Origin: Nicoletella semolina
Lineage (GTDB): Bacteria > Pseudomonadota > Gammaproteobacteria > Enterobacterales > Pasteurellaceae
Length of the DNA: 45,670 bases
Assembly (NCBI RefSeq): GCF_004345745.1
Contig: NZ_SLXJ01000016.1
Coordinates: forward strand, 1 to 45,670
Reading direction: 5' to 3'
Below are positions 16,681 through 27,464 of the stretch, piece by piece. A program made the translations under genes and the position numbers. Each line of letters begins with the position of its first letter. The first letter of the stretch is position 1. The notes under the pieces were generated by a model that was not told where the DNA came from, ran no database searches, and saw nothing but the letters and a program-made list of their open reading frames with translations.

Positions 16681-18954
16681 ATGAAATTGCAGTTAAGTCC
16701 TGTGGCGAGAGTACTGATACCTGTGTTATTACCTTTAATCGCTTGGGCGGAAAATAATCAAACATTGACCTTGGAGTTCGAAGAATTAGACATCATTGCT
16801 CAGAAGCAAAGTATGGAAAGACAAGGATATTCTCGTTCTGGTGCGGTAAGTTCTATTTCAATTTCTGAAGATAAAAGAATGCAATCGTTGGATAGCGTGG
16901 TGCGTGCATTGGCGGGTAGTTATACAAATATCAATCCTACACAAGGAACGGTGAGTATTAATATCCGAGGCGAGAGCGGATTTGGGCGTGTCAATACGAT
17001 GGTTGATGGTGTGCCGCAAGCATTTTATGGCACATCGGCAAATTCTGATGGTAAATATCATTCTGAAGAGAACGGATATGGTCCAACAAGTCAATTTGGC
17101 ACAATGATTTCCCCTGATTTTTTAGTCGGAGCGGATATTGTTCGTGGATATGCTTCTGGAGCTGGTGGCGTGAATGGTTTAATGGGACACGCCAATTTAC
17201 GCACATTTGATGTTGATGATGTGCTGATAAATGACCATCAGGTTGGTATATTGTCTAAGTGGCAGTATGGTACAAATCAAATTGGCAAAGGGGGAATGCT
17301 GACACTTGCGGGCAAAACATCAATATTATCGCAAGGAGAGGTTGGTGCGTTACTGGGATATAGTGCCAAAACAATAGGGGCAAATTATAAAACAGGCAGC
17401 GGTGTAAGGTTGTCTGAGAATATGGCGGTGAAAAAGCTTGAGCAAAAGCCGACTGCTTATCTAGCAAAGCTAGAGTTCAGCCCGAATCCTCAACATCAGT
17501 TTCTTATTGGGTATAACCAATTTGATAATAACGTTGGTGGTAGGGAAATAGATAATCGGGCATCGCAGTTAAAATATCAATATAGCCCTGCAACACCGCT
17601 GTTAAATATTTCATTTTTAGCTGCAAAAACACAAAGTAAACAACGCTTTAATGAGGATTCATTGATTTGGTTGCTGGAGAAAGGGCGGACACAGAATGAA
17701 ACTCGCTATTTAAATTTGCAAAATATTGCGATTATTTCGCTGCTTGATACGCAGACCAGTTTCACTCTAGGGGCGAGTATGTTTGATAATCGTTATGAAA
17801 AATCAGCAGTAGGCATTGATCAAGATAATTTAGAACATACTACTTTTTCGCCTGAGGGCACACAAAAATTACAGAGCATTTATGCTGAATCTGAAGTGAA
17901 AAAAGGTATTGTTTTATTTAATAGCGGTTTGACATATACCGTAGGTGAGGTTAGGGGGTTTAAATCTGCTTGTCGAACTTATTTAGTTGAATCTGGTAAG
18001 CGAATTTTTTCGCAAAATTGTGTGCCAACTGGGGAAGGAGTAATGCGTTTACATAGCAGTGCGTTAAATGGCGTGGCTATGCTGACCTTGGAAATCAATG
18101 ATGGGTTCAAACCATTTGTGAGTTATTCACAAAATACTCGAGTTCCTAATGTACAAGAAGTCTTTTTTAATAATGAGAGTGCAAGTTCTATGAACCCATT
18201 TTTAAAGCCTGAGGAAGTGGCAACGTGGCAGTGGGGATTTAACAGTCGTAAAGAAAATGTACTGCAAGAAGGGGATTTTTTAGGACTTAAGGTGGTCGGC
18301 TATCAGGCTCGGATTAAAAATTATATTCATAGTGTGAGCTTTTATTTATTGAACGATGGCGGATTAACTAGAAATATTCATGGTGATCTTGCCCCCGCCG
18401 CGTTTCACGCTCAAATGAATGTGAATGCAATAAAACCTGTTACCAATAAAGGTATTGAAGTTTCTGTACATTATGATAGCAAGAATACTTTTGCTTCAAT
18501 GACTTACAGCTATCAAAAAACTAACCATCATTATAATGCATCTAGCACAACAGGGACTGGTTTTGGCACGATTAGCGTAACTGAATTACCAAGGGATTAT
18601 GCCACACTTGATGTGGGGGGGAGGGCATTGAATAAGAAATTAACGTTTGGTGGTATTGCTAAATATACTGGCAAATTCCGTCGCTATTCCCCCGAAGGGC
18701 TGACAGTGGAGGAACAAGACCTGTTGCAAGATGTGCCGAGTATGCCAATCATTTTTGATATATATGCGCATTATCAGCTAAATGATCATATTCTACTGAA
18801 AGCGACAGTACAGAATGTTACAAATAGAAATTATATTGATGCGTTAAATGCACTTAATTCGACACAATCACAGCATATTGATGATAGCAAATTTAGCTAT
18901 ACCAATGCTGCACGAGGTAGGACTTATTTGTTGGGGACAGAAATTCGCTTTTAA
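16681..18954 (+). CDS. TonB-dependent outer-membrane receptor, probably for haem or a haem protein
   Basis: Outer-membrane gated channel of 757 residues. Signal peptide cleaved after AWA (residue 23); a TonB-box-like EELDII at about 35-40; plug domain about 50-165 with VRALAG, VSINIRGESGFGRVNTMVDGVPQ and FLVGADIVRGYASGAGGVNG. The beta-barrel ends in the aromatic LLGTEIRF, the usual outer-membrane C-terminus. A two-cysteine loop (SACRTYL to FSQNCVP, about residues 445-462) is probably extracellular. The substrate is inferred only from its neighbours (ChaN-like protein, surface lipoprotein, ExbBD-TonB, Fur box). It does not look like HgbA or TbpA, which are longer. Confidence 0.8.
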   Translation: MKLQLSPVARVLIPVLLPLIAWAENNQTLTLEFEELDIIAQKQSMERQGYSRSGAVSSISISEDKRMQSLDSVVRALAGSYTNINPTQGTVSINIRGESGFGRVNTMVDGVPQAFYGTSANSDGKYHSEENGYGPTSQFGTMISPDFLVGADIVRGYASGAGGVNGLMGHANLRTFDVDDVLINDHQVGILSKWQYGTNQIGKGGMLTLAGKTSILSQGEVGALLGYSAKTIGANYKTGSGVRLSENMAVKKLEQKPTAYLAKLEFSPNPQHQFLIGYNQFDNNVGGREIDNRASQLKYQYSPATPLLNISFLAAKTQSKQRFNEDSLIWLLEKGRTQNETRYLNLQNIAIISLLDTQTSFTLGASMFDNRYEKSAVGIDQDNLEHTTFSPEGTQKLQSIYAESEVKKGIVLFNSGLTYTVGEVRGFKSACRTYLVESGKRIFSQNCVPTGEGVMRLHSSALNGVAMLTLEINDGFKPFVSYSQNTRVPNVQEVFFNNESASSMNPFLKPEEVATWQWGFNSRKENVLQEGDFLGLKVVGYQARIKNYIHSVSFYLLNDGGLTRNIHGDLAPAAFHAQMNVNAIKPVTNKGIEVSVHYDSKNTFASMTYSYQKTNHHYNASSTTGTGFGTISVTELPRDYATLDVGGRALNKKLTFGGIAKYTGKFRRYSPEGLTVEEQDLLQDVPSMPIIFDIYAHYQLNDHILLKATVQNVTNRNYIDALNALNSTQSQHIDDSKFSYTNAARGRTYLLGTEIRF

Positions 18955-19050
18955 TTGATGACTTGCACTATTTTTAATCGTTTTAATTTTATTTTTAACA
19001 TCTGAGTTAGTGTTTTTTTATCCACTTTTATTTTATTCAAGGAGAAAATA

Positions 19051-20160
19051 ATGAAAATCTCGCAATTTGCGTTACCTGCTGTGTTTGTCTTTGCATTGAC
19101 AGCCTGCTCAAGTAGTAAATCATCTTATGAACCAACCAAAAATTCGGCTGCACCAAAAAATGATGGAGCCAGCGTAACCCAGTCTAAAGTAGAGACAAAA
19201 CCGCAGCCAACTTATCAAACAACTTATCCGCTAGCTGAGAGAGGATTTAAGGTATTAACCAGCACTGAGGGTGGATTTGCTAATGAACCGCCTGTTGCAA
19301 AAGACAATGTGGTATTTTATTCCAATGGGATGAATGGTTTACAAAAAGATAAACTGACTAAAGGGAAAAATATTGCTGATGTAATTAGAAAATCAGCAAG
19401 CACCATTGATCCTTATAAAATGAATGAGGTTAAGGTAACAGACGAGCAGGGCAAGTTGGTGGGTACTTTCCAAATTGTTAATCAACAATATGCAAGCTAT
19501 GGCACTTTTATGTTTGATGATCCAATTAAAGACGATGCAGGTAAACCTAAGTATGAGCCAGTTGCTTTTTACAATGCACAGCTTACGACAGAGGAGCAGT
19601 TTAATAAGCAAACAGGTCAAGCTACTTATCGAGGCAAGCTAGTAGGTTATAAAGATGGCGTAAAAGGTAAAACACCAACAGAAGCCGCTTCGGCAGATAT
19701 TACACTGAATGTGGATTTTGCGAAAAAGACAATTAGTGGCAAAGTGGCAGGAGAAACACGTTTTGATGGTTTAGTTAAATATCATAGTAAATTTTTAGGT
19801 TATGGTAAGGAAGAGTTTAAACACGATCCATATAATGCTGGCGATGTTACCGATAAAGGTGAAAAGTATTCTAAAGTTGATTTAATTCTTCAAGAAACAA
19901 AAATAGAAAGAAATGGTGATGGTGTGATGAGCTTTGATGGTTATGATAAAGTCGTGATTAATGGTATCTCACACCGTGATTGGCTCAATGCGAAAGAATC
20001 TGATTCGAATAGCGATCCAAATACTAAATTGGCTGAAAAAGTAATCACGATCGACTCCTATTACGGTGTTTTGGCAGGACCAAATGTTGAAAATATCGTT
20101 GGACAAATTGGCGATGGCGAAAACCGCTTAATGTTTGGTACGCAAAAAACGGATAAATAA
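19051..20160 (+). CDS. Candidate Slam-type surface lipoprotein of the haem cluster
   Basis: 369 residues after a good AAGGAG ribosome site. The lipobox FALTAC puts the lipidated Cys at 19, followed by Ser residues and a long low-complexity anchor. From about residue 120 the sequence is strand-rich with alternating patterns (GKLVGTFQIVNQ, ASYGTFMFDDP, ITLNVDFAKKTISGKVAG, VDLILQETKIERNGDGVMSF). This recalls the C-terminal barrels of TbpB, HpuA, fHbp and haemophilin. That likeness is my inference from texture, not a recognised domain. It sits between the receptor and exbB, exactly where a bipartite receptor partner (HpuA-HpuB style) or haemophore would be. Its stop overlaps the exbB start (TAATG). 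Confidence 0.6.
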   Translation: MKISQFALPAVFVFALTACSSSKSSYEPTKNSAAPKNDGASVTQSKVETKPQPTYQTTYPLAERGFKVLTSTEGGFANEPPVAKDNVVFYSNGMNGLQKDKLTKGKNIADVIRKSASTIDPYKMNEVKVTDEQGKLVGTFQIVNQQYASYGTFMFDDPIKDDAGKPKYEPVAFYNAQLTTEEQFNKQTGQATYRGKLVGYKDGVKGKTPTEAASADITLNVDFAKKTISGKVAGETRFDGLVKYHSKFLGYGKEEFKHDPYNAGDVTDKGEKYSKVDLILQETKIERNGDGVMSFDGYDKVVINGISHRDWLNAKESDSNSDPNTKLAEKVITIDSYYGVLAGPNVENIVGQIGDGENRLMFGTQKTDK

Positions 20161-20930
20161 TGAAAAATATTATTTATAGTTTCTTGATGCTATTTGTAGG
20201 CTCAGCATTTGCTGAGCCTACAGCAGTAGATTTATTTGCAAATTCAACATTCGCACATGATTTTTCCATACAAGGAATGTATCACAATGCCCATTCCGTT
20301 GTAAAAATGGTAATGGTTATTTTAGTGTTTACCTCGGTGCTAACGTGGACTATTTTTTTTGCAAAAGCGATTCAGCTTTGGCGATACGCTCGCCAATGTA
20401 AACTCGCTTTGCAACAGCTTAGTAAAACCAATACGCTTGCTGAAGCACGCCAGCAAGTGTGCCGTTCCGATTTTCATATTTCGACTAGTCTACTGGCGGA
20501 AATTGACGATGAGATGGTGTGTAGTCAGCAGCAATATGATCAGGATTTTATTCAGAGAGTAGAAGATCGACTTACGCAAAAGATGACAGAGTGGCAAGTT
20601 AAAACACGTTATAGCATTGGTATTCTTGCAACAATCGGTGCGGTTACGCCTTTTATTGGGCTGTTTGGTACGGTATGGGGCATAATGAACAGTTTTATTG
20701 GTATCTCAAATGCTAGAAATGTTACGCTATCTGTGGTTGCACCAGGCATTGCAGAAGCATTATTTGCCACAGCTTTAGGACTTGTTGCCGCAATTCCTGC
20801 TGTTGTCATCTATAACCAATTTAACCGTCAAAGTATAAATTTCCAGCAGCAACTTAACCGTATTGCTGCACACTTTTTTTTGACATTAAAGCGAGATGTT
20901 TCGCTAAATCGCTTGACATACAAAAATTAA
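20160..20930 (+). CDS. exbB: ExbB, proton-channel subunit of the TonB motor
   Basis: Inner-membrane MotA/TolQ/ExbB-family protein, 256 residues. Unlike E. coli ExbB it begins with an apparent cleavable signal (FLMLFVGSAFA then EPTAV). A first span (VVKMVMVILVFTSVLTWTIFFAKAI) follows, then a cytoplasmic loop and the conserved C-terminal pair of spans (SIGILATIGAVTPFIGLFGTVWGIMNSF and VAPGIAEALFATALGLVAAIPAVVIYN). The ATG overlaps the stop of the lipoprotein gene, so it is translated from the haem-cluster mRNA. Confidence 0.9.
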   Translation: MKNIIYSFLMLFVGSAFAEPTAVDLFANSTFAHDFSIQGMYHNAHSVVKMVMVILVFTSVLTWTIFFAKAIQLWRYARQCKLALQQLSKTNTLAEARQQVCRSDFHISTSLLAEIDDEMVCSQQQYDQDFIQRVEDRLTQKMTEWQVKTRYSIGILATIGAVTPFIGLFGTVWGIMNSFIGISNARNVTLSVVAPGIAEALFATALGLVAAIPAVVIYNQFNRQSINFQQQLNRIAAHFFLTLKRDVSLNRLTYKN

Positions 20931-20940
20931 CTTTATTGCA

Positions 20941-21360
20941 ATGATGAAATTTGAAAACTCTTCACAAGAAGAAATAAGCGAAATAAACGTTACTCCTTTT
21001 ATTGATGTATTACTGGTTCTGCTGGTTATTTTTATGGTAACAATCCCAATTTCTACTGTTACTATTCCTTTAGAATTACCTGCAAGTAATAGTCAATCAA
21101 CAGCATCAACTGATAAGCCTATTATATTATCATTGACGGCAGAAAATAAACTTTTTTTGGGTGATAAGCCAATAACGCATGAGCAATTAGCAGATAATGT
21201 TTATCAACAAACACAAGGCAATTTTAACTCAGTGATTTTTTTTCACATTGATAAGCAAGTAAATTATGCAGAACTGATGGGTGTGATGAATATTTTACGT
21301 CAAGCAGGTTACCTCAAAATCGGTTTAGTTGGATTAAATCAAGGTGAAGAAATGCAATGA
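20941..21360 (+). CDS. exbD: ExbD, proton-channel subunit of the TonB motor
   Basis: 139 residues, ExbD/TolR family. One N-terminal span (INVTPFIDVLLVLLVIFMVTI) carries the essential proton-bearing Asp in NVTPFIDVLL, followed by a periplasmic domain. Two ATG codons stand at the start (20941 and 20944). It begins 10 bases after exbB and overlaps tonB by 4 bases (ATGA). Confidence 0.92.
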   Translation: MMKFENSSQEEISEINVTPFIDVLLVLLVIFMVTIPISTVTIPLELPASNSQSTASTDKPIILSLTAENKLFLGDKPITHEQLADNVYQQTQGNFNSVIFFHIDKQVNYAELMGVMNILRQAGYLKIGLVGLNQGEEMQ

Positions 21361-22196
21361 AATACAGGGAGGCACATTTTCACTGGAGCATTGCTTTTAT
21401 CTTATCAATTATGCTTCATTTGGCTATTTTTAGTTACATTTCTGCAAAAGAATCAGAGAAATCGACCGCTATCTCCAGCCATATGTTGATGGTAGAATTC
21501 TCAGATTTTCCCGAATCTATGGTTGTGAATATATCGGACTTGCCTATCGGTTTGTTGAAACAACAAAATTATGTTCAACAAGCTGTGCAAAATGTGGATA
21601 ATTTTGATGAACCACCCATTGAACAAATGTTACCAGAAGTGAGTAAAACAATTGAAGCAGTAAAGCCGAACATTATTGCTAAAACGAAAAAGATAGGGGA
21701 TTCTGAAAGCAAAAAGCAAGAAACGAAGAAAAAATTAAACAATAAGCCAAGAAAAGCCGAGTTATTGCAGCAAGTAGAGCAATCCAATGTTTCTTCTATT
21801 GAGCAATCCGCTTCTTCTCCGCCGCCAATGGAAGGGAGGCAACTTACTGCTCCAGTGAGTAGCTTAGCAGATAAGCAAGGTCGTACAAAAAACTGGCAAG
21901 CAATAGTATTAGCTCATTTAGCACATAATCAAGGTTATCCTTCAATGGCATTGGCTGGCGGAATAGAGGGCGTTGTACGAGTTAAAATAACAGTTGGGAG
22001 AGAAGGGCAAGTCAATCATATTGAGCTTCATGCCAGTAGTGGTTATCCCATATTAGATGACCACGCACTTGAACTAATTCGCCATAAATCGCCATTTCCT
22101 CCACCATTTCAAGAAGTTATTGGCAATCGTAATCAATTAACGATCAATTTACCAATTGCGTATAACATTAAACGCTACAAACGCAGTATAAAATAA
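21357..22196 (+). CDS. tonB: TonB, energy transducer
   Basis: 279 residues. The N-terminal span (HWSIAFILSIMLHLAIFSYI) contains the SxxxH motif (SIMLH) that couples TonB to ExbBD. The middle linker is rich in Lys, Glu and Ser and less in Pro than in E. coli TonB. The C-terminal domain has the typical GIEGVVRVKITVGREGQVNHIEL and SSGYPILDDHALELI. Last gene of the cluster; no clear terminator follows. A dedicated TonB encoded with its receptor is a common Pasteurellaceae arrangement. Confidence 0.9.
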   Translation: MKYREAHFHWSIAFILSIMLHLAIFSYISAKESEKSTAISSHMLMVEFSDFPESMVVNISDLPIGLLKQQNYVQQAVQNVDNFDEPPIEQMLPEVSKTIEAVKPNIIAKTKKIGDSESKKQETKKKLNNKPRKAELLQQVEQSNVSSIEQSASSPPPMEGRQLTAPVSSLADKQGRTKNWQAIVLAHLAHNQGYPSMALAGGIEGVVRVKITVGREGQVNHIELHASSGYPILDDHALELIRHKSPFPPPFQEVIGNRNQLTINLPIAYNIKRYKRSIK

Positions 22197-22261
22197 TGAA
22201 AAATAATACACTCTATTTTATTATATAGGTGATCTGTTTTTTACTTTTTGATAAGTAGCCG

Positions 22262-22560
22262 TTATCCTTTTGAATAGCAAATAAAATAACTACCATACTG
22301 TATGACCAAAGGTAATGTTATTTCTTCAATATCGCATTGTAATAGATCTTGTTCATATTTTGTTACTTCCAAAATCTTATAAAAGTCCATCAAAAAAGTC
22401 TCTAAATGGTGTTTCTGCAGAACCTGAAGTTGTTCCAAATAGACCTCCAATTCTTCCTCTAGATAGCTTCCCACGATATCTTTTGATTTTTCCGTCTACT
22501 ATATATCATTAATAAAGTCTTTGGTTGCACTCTTCCTATGATGCTCAAATTCTCTCTATT
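22262..22560 (-). pseudogene. Decayed gene of unknown family
   Basis: On the minus strand an open frame (22262-22474, from a GTG) encodes 70 residues of protein-like, Leu/Glu-rich sequence ending GSYFICYSKG. The same frame continues upstream as TEKSKDI, is interrupted by two adjacent TAG codons (22496-22501), then goes on as EFEHHRKSATKDFINDI. Another frame upstream gives KVDRLIRKIERI. This is the pattern of a gene broken by stops and a frameshift. I do not recognise the family. The rest of the 727-base gap between tonB and metK holds only one isolated DnaA-box match and the metK regulatory region. Confidence 0.4.
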
Positions 22561-22786
22561 TTTCTGATCAATCTATCGACTTTCTCACATCGAAATTATC
22601 CACAGAGATATTCCTTAAAATGTGTCATTCAAATCTCTTTAATTTAACCAAATAAAAACGACTCTTATCTAGTGAGTATCGATTGTAAATATATGCAATA
22701 GCTGCGGATCGCTTTTTTTGCTGTCTGGAAGTCTTATTTGTTGTATTTGGAGTAAAGGACGATTAGGTTGAGAAAGTAAAAATAAT

Positions 22787-22839
22787 TTGCCCTTATGGAC
22801 TAAAAAAATTATTATAGACGTCTAGACGGAAAAACATCT
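22787..22839 (+). promoter_or_regulatory. metK promoter with MetJ operator (three met boxes)
   Basis: TTGCCC (22787-22792), 17 bases, TATTAT (22810-22815). Immediately after the -10 come three tandem 8-base met boxes: AGACGTCT (22816-22823, perfect), AGACGGAA (22824-22831) and AAACATCT (22832-22839). MetJ with S-adenosylmethionine binds such tandem boxes co-operatively. The product of metK would thus repress its own synthesis. Confidence 0.85.
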
Positions 22840-22923
22840 AAATGCAAAATTTTTGCAGATTCAGACCGCTTATCATTCAGACTGTTTGTTAATCAATAAT
22901 GTTATAGATCAAAAGGATAAAAA

Positions 22924-24078
22924 ATGGCTATTAATTTATTTACTTCTGAGTCAGTATCAGAAGGGCACCCAGATAAAATTGCAGATCAAATTTCTGATGC
23001 TGTATTAGATGAAATTCTTAAGCAAGATCCAAAAGCTCGAGTGGCGTGTGAAACCTACGTTAAAACGGGTATGGCGTTAGTGGGCGGGGAAATTACCACT
23101 TCTGCGTGGGTTGATGTGGAAAATTTGACCCGCCAAGTCATTTGCGATATTGGCTATCAGCATTCTGATATGGGCTTTGATGGACATTCTTGTGCTGTGT
23201 TGAATGCGATTGGTAAACAATCACCAGATATTAATCAAGGCGTGGATAGGGCTGATCCACTGGAGCAAGGGGCTGGTGATCAGGGCATAATGTTTGGATA
23301 TGCGACGAATGAAACAGAGGTATTAATGCCAGCACCAATTACCTATGCTCATCGTTTAATGGAGCAGCAGGCTAAAGTGCGTAAATCGGGTAAATTAGAT
23401 TGGTTGCGTCCTGATGCTAAGAGCCAATTAACCTTTGCGTATGAAAATAATAAAATTATTGGGATTGATGCGGTCGTACTTTCTACCCAGCACGCTGAGC
23501 AGGTTTCACAAAAAGAGTTGGTAGAAGGGGTGATGGAAGAAATTATTAAGCCTATTCTGCCAAGTGAGTGGTTAAATCAAAATACCAAATATTTTATCAA
23601 CCCAACAGGACGTTTTGTGATTGGGGGACCGATGGGGGATTGTGGTTTAACAGGACGTAAAATTATTGTGGATACTTATGGTGGTGCGGCACGACACGGT
23701 GGTGGAGCATTTTCAGGTAAAGATCCATCTAAAGTGGATCGCTCTGCGGCTTATGCTGCACGTTATGTTGCAAAAAATATTGTTGCCGCAGGGTTGGCGG
23801 ATCGTTGTGAAATTCAGTTGTCCTATGCAATTGGTGTCGCAGATCCAACGTCTATTATGGTGGAAACTTTTGGGACAGGTAAAGTATCAAATGAAACGTT
23901 GGTGAAATTAATTTATCAACACTTTGACTTACGTCCTTACGGTTTAATTCAAATGTTGGATTTAATTCGTCCAATTTATCGTGAGACTGCGGCTTATGGA
24001 CATTTTGGTCGTGAGCATTTCCCTTGGGAAAAAACTGACAAGGCTGATGTATTGCGTGATGCCGCTGGTGTGAAATAA
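22924..24078 (+). CDS. metK: S-adenosylmethionine synthase MetK
   Basis: Makes S-adenosylmethionine from methionine and ATP in the cytoplasm. The 384 residues are the E. coli length. Visible motifs: [18 protein letters not shown] near the N-terminus, the loop [13 protein letters not shown], and [19 protein letters not shown] toward the C-terminus, which covers the phosphate-binding P-loop-like segment. The start follows AAAAGGATAAAA with good spacing. It stands alone between a MetJ-controlled promoter and its own terminator. Confidence 0.97.
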   Translation: MAINLFTSESVSEGHPDKIADQISDAVLDEILKQDPKARVACETYVKTGMALVGGEITTSAWVDVENLTRQVICDIGYQHSDMGFDGHSCAVLNAIGKQSPDINQGVDRADPLEQGAGDQGIMFGYATNETEVLMPAPITYAHRLMEQQAKVRKSGKLDWLRPDAKSQLTFAYENNKIIGIDAVVLSTQHAEQVSQKELVEGVMEEIIKPILPSEWLNQNTKYFINPTGRFVIGGPMGDCGLTGRKIIVDTYGGAARHGGGAFSGKDPSKVDRSAAYAARYVAKNIVAAGLADRCEIQLSYAIGVADPTSIMVETFGTGKVSNETLVKLIYQHFDLRPYGLIQMLDLIRPIYRETAAYGHFGREHFPWEKTDKADVLRDAAGVK

Positions 24079-24125
24079 CAGGCAATTTGTTGTTGAAATA
24101 GTCATTAATAGCTTATATAGAAATA

Positions 24126-24154
24126 AATAGCGAGTGAAAACTCGCTATTTTTTC
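24126..24154 (+). terminator. Terminator after metK
   Basis: AATAGCGAG (24126-24134) pairs perfectly with CTCGCTATT (24141-24149) across a 6-base loop; the T run continues to 24153. Read the other way it also begins with A residues, so it may serve convergent transcripts from the decayed fdhD. Confidence 0.85.
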
Positions 24155-24165
24155 GTTGATGATTA

Positions 24166-24716
24166 TCAAATTAAACAAATGCGTCGCTCGCCAGAATAAA
24201 GGGTTGTTTTATTTTGGCGTGTAAAAGCAAGTAGGCTGAAATGATTTTGACGTGCAATTTGTATTGCCATTACGGTTGTAGCAGAAATGGCATATAGCAT
24301 TTCAATGCTACAAGCAAGGCATTTTTGTACCATTTCAAACTAGCTCGGCTGGTAGTGAAAACAAAGCCTAATGGGCTTTCTGATTTAGCGTACCAACCCA
24401 GTAATTTATCAAGGGCAACGTGTCTGCCGACATCTTCTCGAATCGCTAATAATTCCCCTGTAGGGGTAAAATGCAGCAGTGTGGTCTGCTCCTGTTCGCT
24501 GTGAGGGTTGTTGAGCAGCTTCAAGCTGAATTAAGCAATAGTTGAAAATAGTGGGATTAAGTGTTTGCAAGCGGTTAGATTGTTTAAAATTATTGCAATG
24601 TTGTTTTACTTGAGCAAGTTGTTCCACACCACAAATACCGCAGCTTGTTCTGCCAGCCATTGTCCTGTGTTTTTCTTTTAGATAGAAAGTTGTGGTGATT
24701 GTAATAGTTATTTAAA
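24166..24716 (-). pseudogene. fdhD: Broken formate dehydrogenase accessory gene fdhD
   Basis: FdhD transfers sulfur from IscS to the molybdenum cofactor of formate dehydrogenase. Minus-strand pieces match its second half in three frames. First LKEKHRTMAGRTSCGICGVEQL, holding the catalytic CGICG cysteines (24409-24700). After a shift in a T run near 24455 comes [23 protein letters not shown]. After loss of one T near 24337 comes [19 protein letters not shown], then LLAFTRQNKTTLYSGERRI, with a TGA at 24166. The N-terminal half is gone. At least two frameshifts plus truncation make it non-functional. Confidence 0.85.
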
Positions 24717-24851
24717 GCGGTATATCAAGAGAAAGATCCGTATGTTGAGCCAATTGCTGATGATTTAGCGACTTTATTCCTTGATGCTGAGATGGAGCAA
24801 AAAAGTTTTGCCAGAAGTACGATAAATCCTTTTCTTTCCCCTTCCGAATAG
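24711..24851 (+). pseudogene. fdhE: Remnant of formate dehydrogenase accessory gene fdhE (last 45 codons)
   Basis: The open frame reads [20 protein letters not shown], then [19 protein letters not shown], and ends SPSE-stop at 24849-24851. It aligns well with the C-terminus of E. coli FdhE (YQEKDPKVEAVADDLASL; ARSSINPFLFP). Nothing of the first 250 or so residues remains. It abuts the 5' end of the fdhD remnant within a few bases. In H. influenzae fdhD is divergent from fdxG-fdxH-fdxI-fdhE, so a single deletion removing half of fdhD, fdxGHI and most of fdhE explains the layout. Confidence 0.82.
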
Positions 24852-24918
24852 CTTTAGTCTAAGAGGCGGTTTTCTATGGCTGCTTCGATTTCGTTACATT
24901 CTCTTTCTCTCAAATTTC

Positions 24919-24927
24919 TGCTATACT
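24919..24927 (+). promoter_or_regulatory. Candidate extended -10 promoter of gyrB
   Basis: TGC followed by TATACT (24922-24927), 60 bases before the gyrB start, with no clear -35. A small hairpin CAGCA-GAAT-TGCTG (24941-24954) lies in the leader. gyrB promoters in other bacteria respond to supercoiling through the -10 region; this is known for the family and not shown here. Confidence 0.45.
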
Positions 24928-24974
24928 CACGCCCAATTTTCAGCAGAATTGCTGATTTCCATTTTTTACAATAA

Positions 24975-27419
<2,445 letters not shown>

Positions 27420-27464
27420 ATAACAAGCTGAACTAATAGTCAATTAAAAGTAGATAAAGGATAT

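Noticed and set aside
22596-22604. Perfect DnaA box TTATCCACA, not far from gyrB, as a sign of a replication origin
   Set aside because: Only one box was found, with no AT-rich unwinding repeats, dnaA, dnaN or rnpA-rpmH nearby. A single copy can arise by chance or titrate DnaA.
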